Assembly (NCBI GenBank): GCA_025453925.1
Contig: JALOPK010000112.1
Coordinates: 1 to 9,088, forward strand
Direction: 5' to 3'
Length of the DNA: 9,088 bases
From: Candidatus Eiseniibacteriota bacterium
Lineage (GTDB): Bacteria > JAFGKV01
This document shows, in pieces, positions 7,319-9,088 of this stretch. Position 1 is the first letter of the stretch. Each line of letters begins with the position of its first letter. The notes beneath the pieces are model-generated. The model did not search any database. It worked only from the letters and a program-made list of their open reading frames with translations, and had not been told where the DNA came from. The position numbers were made by a program, and so were the translations under genes.

Positions 7319-7551
7319 TGCGGATAGGTGACGCCCCAGTGCGGGATGCTCAGGGACAGTAGGGTCGTCAACGAGCCGGCGCCGCACGTTTCTTCTGTCA
7401 CGGGGAGCGGGCTGCGTGCCCACGCGTCAGCCGCGTGAGCAGGATAATGATGGACCATCGTGCCGGGCCGTGGGAGCCAAACGCAAGGCCAAGCGGGCCA
7501 CGGGGCAATCGGCGGATGCCTCGGACACGACTCGCACGTCCGAACGCGCGC
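7319..7551. other. Convergent intergenic region, no gene seen
   Basis: This stretch lies between the end of yhhQ and the terminator-like palindrome after tRNA-Ser. No protein frame has a plausible start and recognisable product. A 6-bp stem, CACGCG (7421-7426) with CGCGTG (7432-7437) and a 5-nt loop, and a looser CCGTGG/CCACGG pair (7468-7473, 7498-7503) are the main structures. Either may help end transcription from yhhQ, but no U-tract follows. The 4.5S SRP RNA core motif, which often lies near tadA in other bacteria, was not found on either strand. Confidence 0.4.
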
Positions 7552-7573
7552 CGGCTTCCGGGCCCGGAAGCCG
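7552..7573 (-). terminator. Perfect 22-bp palindrome after tRNA-Ser, probable terminator hairpin
   Basis: CGGCTTCCGGG is followed directly by its exact reverse complement, giving an uninterrupted 22-bp palindrome that starts 16 nt beyond the CCA end of tRNA-Ser. The RNA would form a very stable GC-rich hairpin with a small central loop. On the minus strand it is followed by GCGCGCGTTCGG and not by a U-tract, so it is not a classical intrinsic terminator. Terminators without U-tracts are often proposed in high-GC bacteria. Because it is symmetric, it could also act on transcripts coming from yhhQ, or be a binding site for a dimeric protein. Confidence 0.5.
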
Positions 7574-7589
7574 CCCGTCTGAAGTGAAC

Positions 7590-7678
7590 TGGCGGAGGGG
7601 GTGGGATTCGAACCCACGGACCCCAGAGGGGTCAACGGTTTTCGAGACCGCCCCGTTCGACCGCTCCGGCACCCCTCC
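7590..7678 (-). tRNA. tRNA-Ser, anticodon CGA
   Basis: The minus strand folds as a class II tRNA of 86 nt plus encoded CCA (7590-7592). The acceptor stem is GGAGGGG/CCCCTCC with discriminator G, correct for serine. The anticodon stem-loop GCGGT-CTCGAAA-ACCGT places CGA at 7644-7642, reading UCG. The long variable arm GACCCC-TCT-GGGGTC (7619-7633) is diagnostic of Ser/Leu/Tyr tRNAs. The T arm is GTGGG-TTCGAAT-CCCAC. The tadA reading frame overlaps the 5' half of this tRNA by 47 nt and stops inside it. No clear separate promoter was seen in tadA, so the tRNA may be cut from a tadA-containing transcript. Confidence 0.97.
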
Positions 7679-8180
7679 GCACTGATTCTCCGCGCATGGC
7701 CGAGAAAAACCCGCGCAGCAGCGCCTCGCTCTCGGCGGCAAGTATTCCCTTCCGTACCGACAGCCTGCCCGCGAGTCTCGCACTCACCAGCAGATCGGTG
7801 GTCGAGCCACACGCACCCATGGTAGGATCCTGGGCGCCGAACACAAGCACGCCCACTCTGGCGAGCAGGATCGCCCCGGCGCACATAGCGCAGGGCTCCA
7901 GTGTTACGTAGAGCTCGACATCGGGGAGGCGCCAGCTACCCAGCGCAGACCCCGCGGCACCAAGGGCGATGATCTCGGCGTGGGCCGTTGGATCACACAA
8001 GGCCTCACATCTGTTGTGCCCCCGACCCACCACGACGCCGCCATTGACCACGACGGCCCCGACCGGGACCTCCCCTTCGTCAAGGGCACGAGCCGCTTCG
8101 CGGAATGCCTCCTGCATCCATTTCTGATCGTCGGATGGTGGAGCGTTCACGAAGGGGTATCCATTGGTGAGGGCAGACAC
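7632..8180 (-). CDS. tadA: tRNA-specific adenosine deaminase TadA
   Basis: TadA converts adenosine-34 of tRNA-Arg(ACG) to inosine so that one tRNA reads CGU, CGC and CGA. The protein (182 residues from GTG 8180) has the core EVPVGAVVV, the catalytic HAE (H67, E69), TLEPCAMCAG with zinc ligands C97 and C100, and VVFGA-like VLVFGAQDPTMGACGS. Its normal end is near LLRGFFSAMRG; beyond that, the frame runs into tRNA-Ser and adds about 15 residues (168-182) that look like translated tRNA, stopping at 7634-7632. The start is uncertain: GTG 8180 and GTG 8150 are both in frame and neither has a good ribosome binding site. GTG 8150 would give a more usual short N-terminus. The gene lies 9 nt downstream of tRNA-Arg(ACG), its own substrate. 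Confidence 0.93.
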   Translation of the reverse strand: MSALTNGYPFVNAPPSDDQKWMQEAFREAARALDEGEVPVGAVVVNGGVVVGRGHNRCEALCDPTAHAEIIALGAAGSALGSWRLPDVELYVTLEPCAMCAGAILLARVGVLVFGAQDPTMGACGSTTDLLVSARLAGRLSVRKGILAAESEALLRGFFSAMRGESVRRGAGAVERGGLENR

Positions 8181-8189
8181 AAAGTAGGC

Positions 8190-8266
8190 TGGTACGCCCA
8201 GGAGGAGTCGAACCCCCAGCCTTCTGGTCCGTAGCCAGACGCTCTGTCCAGTTGAGCTATGGGCGC
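8190..8266 (-). tRNA. tRNA-Arg, anticodon ACG
   Basis: The minus strand gives a 74-nt tRNA plus encoded CCA (8190-8192). The acceptor stem is GCGCCCA/TGGGCGT with a G-U first pair and discriminator A. The D arm contains GCTC-AACTGGACA-GAGC. The anticodon stem-loop TCTGG-CTACGGA-CCAGA places ACG at 8232-8230. The T arm is GGGGG-TTCGACT-CCTCC with one G-U pair. In bacteria this is the tRNA whose A34 is deaminated to inosine by TadA, encoded immediately downstream on the same strand. Confidence 0.97.
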
Positions 8267-8283
8267 ATTACCAACAGCCTGCT

Positions 8284-8312
8284 AATGTGCCGGCCCTGCT
8301 GTCTGCTGTCAA
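8284..8312 (-). promoter_or_regulatory. Probable housekeeping promoter of the tRNA-Arg/tadA/tRNA-Ser unit
   Basis: On the minus strand a perfect -35 box TTGACA (8312-8307) is separated by 17 nt from CACATT (8289-8284), a weak -10 box (3 of 6 matches to TATAAT). The -10 lies 17 nt ahead of the tRNA-Arg 5' end, which would leave a leader of about 10 nt, as is common for tRNA promoters. The weak -10 keeps confidence moderate. Confidence 0.5.
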
Positions 8313-8360
8313 CACCGCTTCCCCCGCCGGCGTGGCGGCCTTACCGGCACAGGTGCGGAG

Positions 8361-8990
8361 CTATGCCCCAGGCGGCGGCATGAGGTGGCGCTCCTCCAAC
8401 AGCCTGGCGACGACCCGCCTGATGCTCGTGGCGATCATCTCCTGGTCTTCGGATGCATCGAGAATCTGCAAATCGGGCACGCGCGGGGCCCACGCGAGGT
8501 ACATCTCTCTGACGCGGACGAGATAGTCGCGGCGTTCAAAGGGATCCGCGTGGCGGCTCTTGGCGATACGCCTCAGGGCCTCCGACGGGTCAATGTCGAA
8601 GAGGAAGGTGACGTCGGCAACCGGAGAGAACCTGACACACCTACCCAGGATGGCCGCCGGGTCGAGCCCCAAAGCGCCCTGGTAGGCCACTGACGACAGG
8701 TAGTGGCGATCCAGGACCACCACGATGCCTTCGCGAAGCAATGGCCGGATCACTGACCGTGCCTGCTCTCGCCGGTCACGTACGAACAGTGCCAGTTCGG
8801 TCTCCGGGGGCAATCGCCGTTTGGCGGCGATCGCCTTGCGCAGCAGAGACCCGGCCAATGAGCTGGAGGGTTGCGCCAGCGTCGCCCACCGCACGCCGGC
8901 CTGCGCCAGCCACCGCCCCAGCATGTCACGCTGCGTGCTCTTGCCCGAACCGTCGATGCCTTCGAACACCACCAGAACTCCACGGCCCAT
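8361..8990 (-). CDS. tmk: Thymidylate (dTMP) kinase
   Basis: Phosphorylates dTMP to dTDP with ATP in the cytoplasm, on the route to dTTP. The protein is 209 residues, the normal size. The P-loop GIDGSGKST is at residues 11-19; DRHYLSSVAYQG (94-105) is the conserved dTMP-binding DR and YQG region; RFSPVADVTFLFDIDP is the next strand; and RHADPFERRDYLVRVREMY fits the lid and the helix after it. Where many bacteria have REPGGT, this one has AQPSSSLAG, a variant seen in some tmk lineages. The start ATG 8990 gives the expected N-terminus and has the ribosome binding site GGAGGAGA (9000-8993). The frame stays open to 9077, but that extension does not resemble tmk. The stop lies 94 nt before tRNA-Arg, with a promoter between, so tmk and the tRNA unit are probably separate or only partly cotranscribed. 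Confidence 0.93.
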   Translation of the reverse strand: MGRGVLVVFEGIDGSGKSTQRDMLGRWLAQAGVRWATLAQPSSSLAGSLLRKAIAAKRRLPPETELALFVRDRREQARSVIRPLLREGIVVVLDRHYLSSVAYQGALGLDPAAILGRCVRFSPVADVTFLFDIDPSEALRRIAKSRHADPFERRDYLVRVREMYLAWAPRVPDLQILDASEDQEMIATSIRRVVARLLEERHLMPPPGA

Positions 8991-8992
8991 GA

Positions 8993-9000
8993 TCTCCTCC
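8993..9000 (-). promoter_or_regulatory. Ribosome binding site deciding the tmk start
   Basis: GGAGGAGA on the minus strand lies directly upstream of ATG 8990, with GGAGG 5 nt away. It supports the 209-residue form over the 238-residue reading that begins at 9077. Confidence 0.65.
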
Positions 9001-9088
9001 GCGAGCAGTCTCCCCCCCTCTATGGGAAGGGATCCAACGGAATGTATGAGCCACGGCCGCCAGGACAAGCGGGTCATGGTTCGCGGCA

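Noticed and set aside
7339-7400. GTGCGG/CCGCAC pair followed by a T-rich stretch as the yhhQ terminator
   Set aside because: Only 6 pairs with a 37-nt loop and an interrupted T tract; too weak to list as a feature.
7319-7590. 4.5S SRP RNA or dnaX near tadA
   Set aside because: The conserved core around GGAAGGAAGCA was not found on either strand and no DnaX-like frame exists here.
7416-7685. Plus-strand 89-residue open frame crossing tRNA-Ser
   Set aside because: Its translation contains antisense tRNA sequence (the GWDSNPRTPEGSTVFETAPFD-like artefact is well known) and no protein family is visible.
8991-9088. End of another minus-strand gene upstream of tmk
   Set aside because: One frame reads NHDPLVLAAVAHTFRW but does not stop before running through tmk in the wrong frame, and the segment is too short to identify. 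The G7 run at 9012-9018 could hide a frameshift, but nothing supports it.

Overview
The window is GC-rich bacterial DNA with tightly packed genes, many GTG starts and 4-base start/stop overlaps. A deep Actinomycetota-like or other high-GC lineage would fit, but nothing seen fixes the taxonomy. There are no insertion sequences, CRISPR arrays or phage genes.

Left block (1-7318, plus strand): an envelope or glycoconjugate cluster. It starts with two tandem cobalamin-binding radical SAM proteins (the first cut by the window edge). Next come a DPM1-like family 2 glycosyltransferase, a class I SAM-dependent methyltransferase and a GalE-like sugar-nucleotide epimerase. After a 249-bp gap that could fold as a branched RNA, there is a multi-membrane GT39-like glycosyltransferase, whose stop overlaps the start of a YhhQ-type queuosine-precursor transporter. 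The lipid-phosphate-sugar logic is coherent: GalE makes a UDP-sugar, a DPM1-like enzyme loads sugar on polyprenyl phosphate, and a GT39 enzyme uses such donors outside the membrane. The radical SAM proteins and the methyltransferase could modify the sugar or lipid. The substrates are unknown.

The glycosyltransferase carries one in-frame TGA at 3210. The family C-terminus continues unbroken in the same frame to a second stop at 3348, which overlaps the methyltransferase start as GTGA. This points to a recent nonsense mutation or a base error.

Right block (7590-8990, minus strand, convergent): tmk, then tRNA-Arg(ACG), tadA and tRNA-Ser(CGA). TadA is the deaminase that makes inosine-34 in tRNA-Arg(ACG), and here it starts 9 nt after that tRNA. 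The tadA reading frame runs 47 nt into tRNA-Ser, so the stop codon lies inside the tRNA. Maturation of tRNA-Ser would therefore remove the tadA stop. A TTGACA-type promoter lies just before tRNA-Arg and a 22-bp palindrome follows tRNA-Ser.

The clearest items for follow-up are the tRNA-Arg/tadA/tRNA-Ser unit, the interrupted glycosyltransferase and the structured 5193-5297 leader. I did not find a clear new multi-gene defence or metabolic system.
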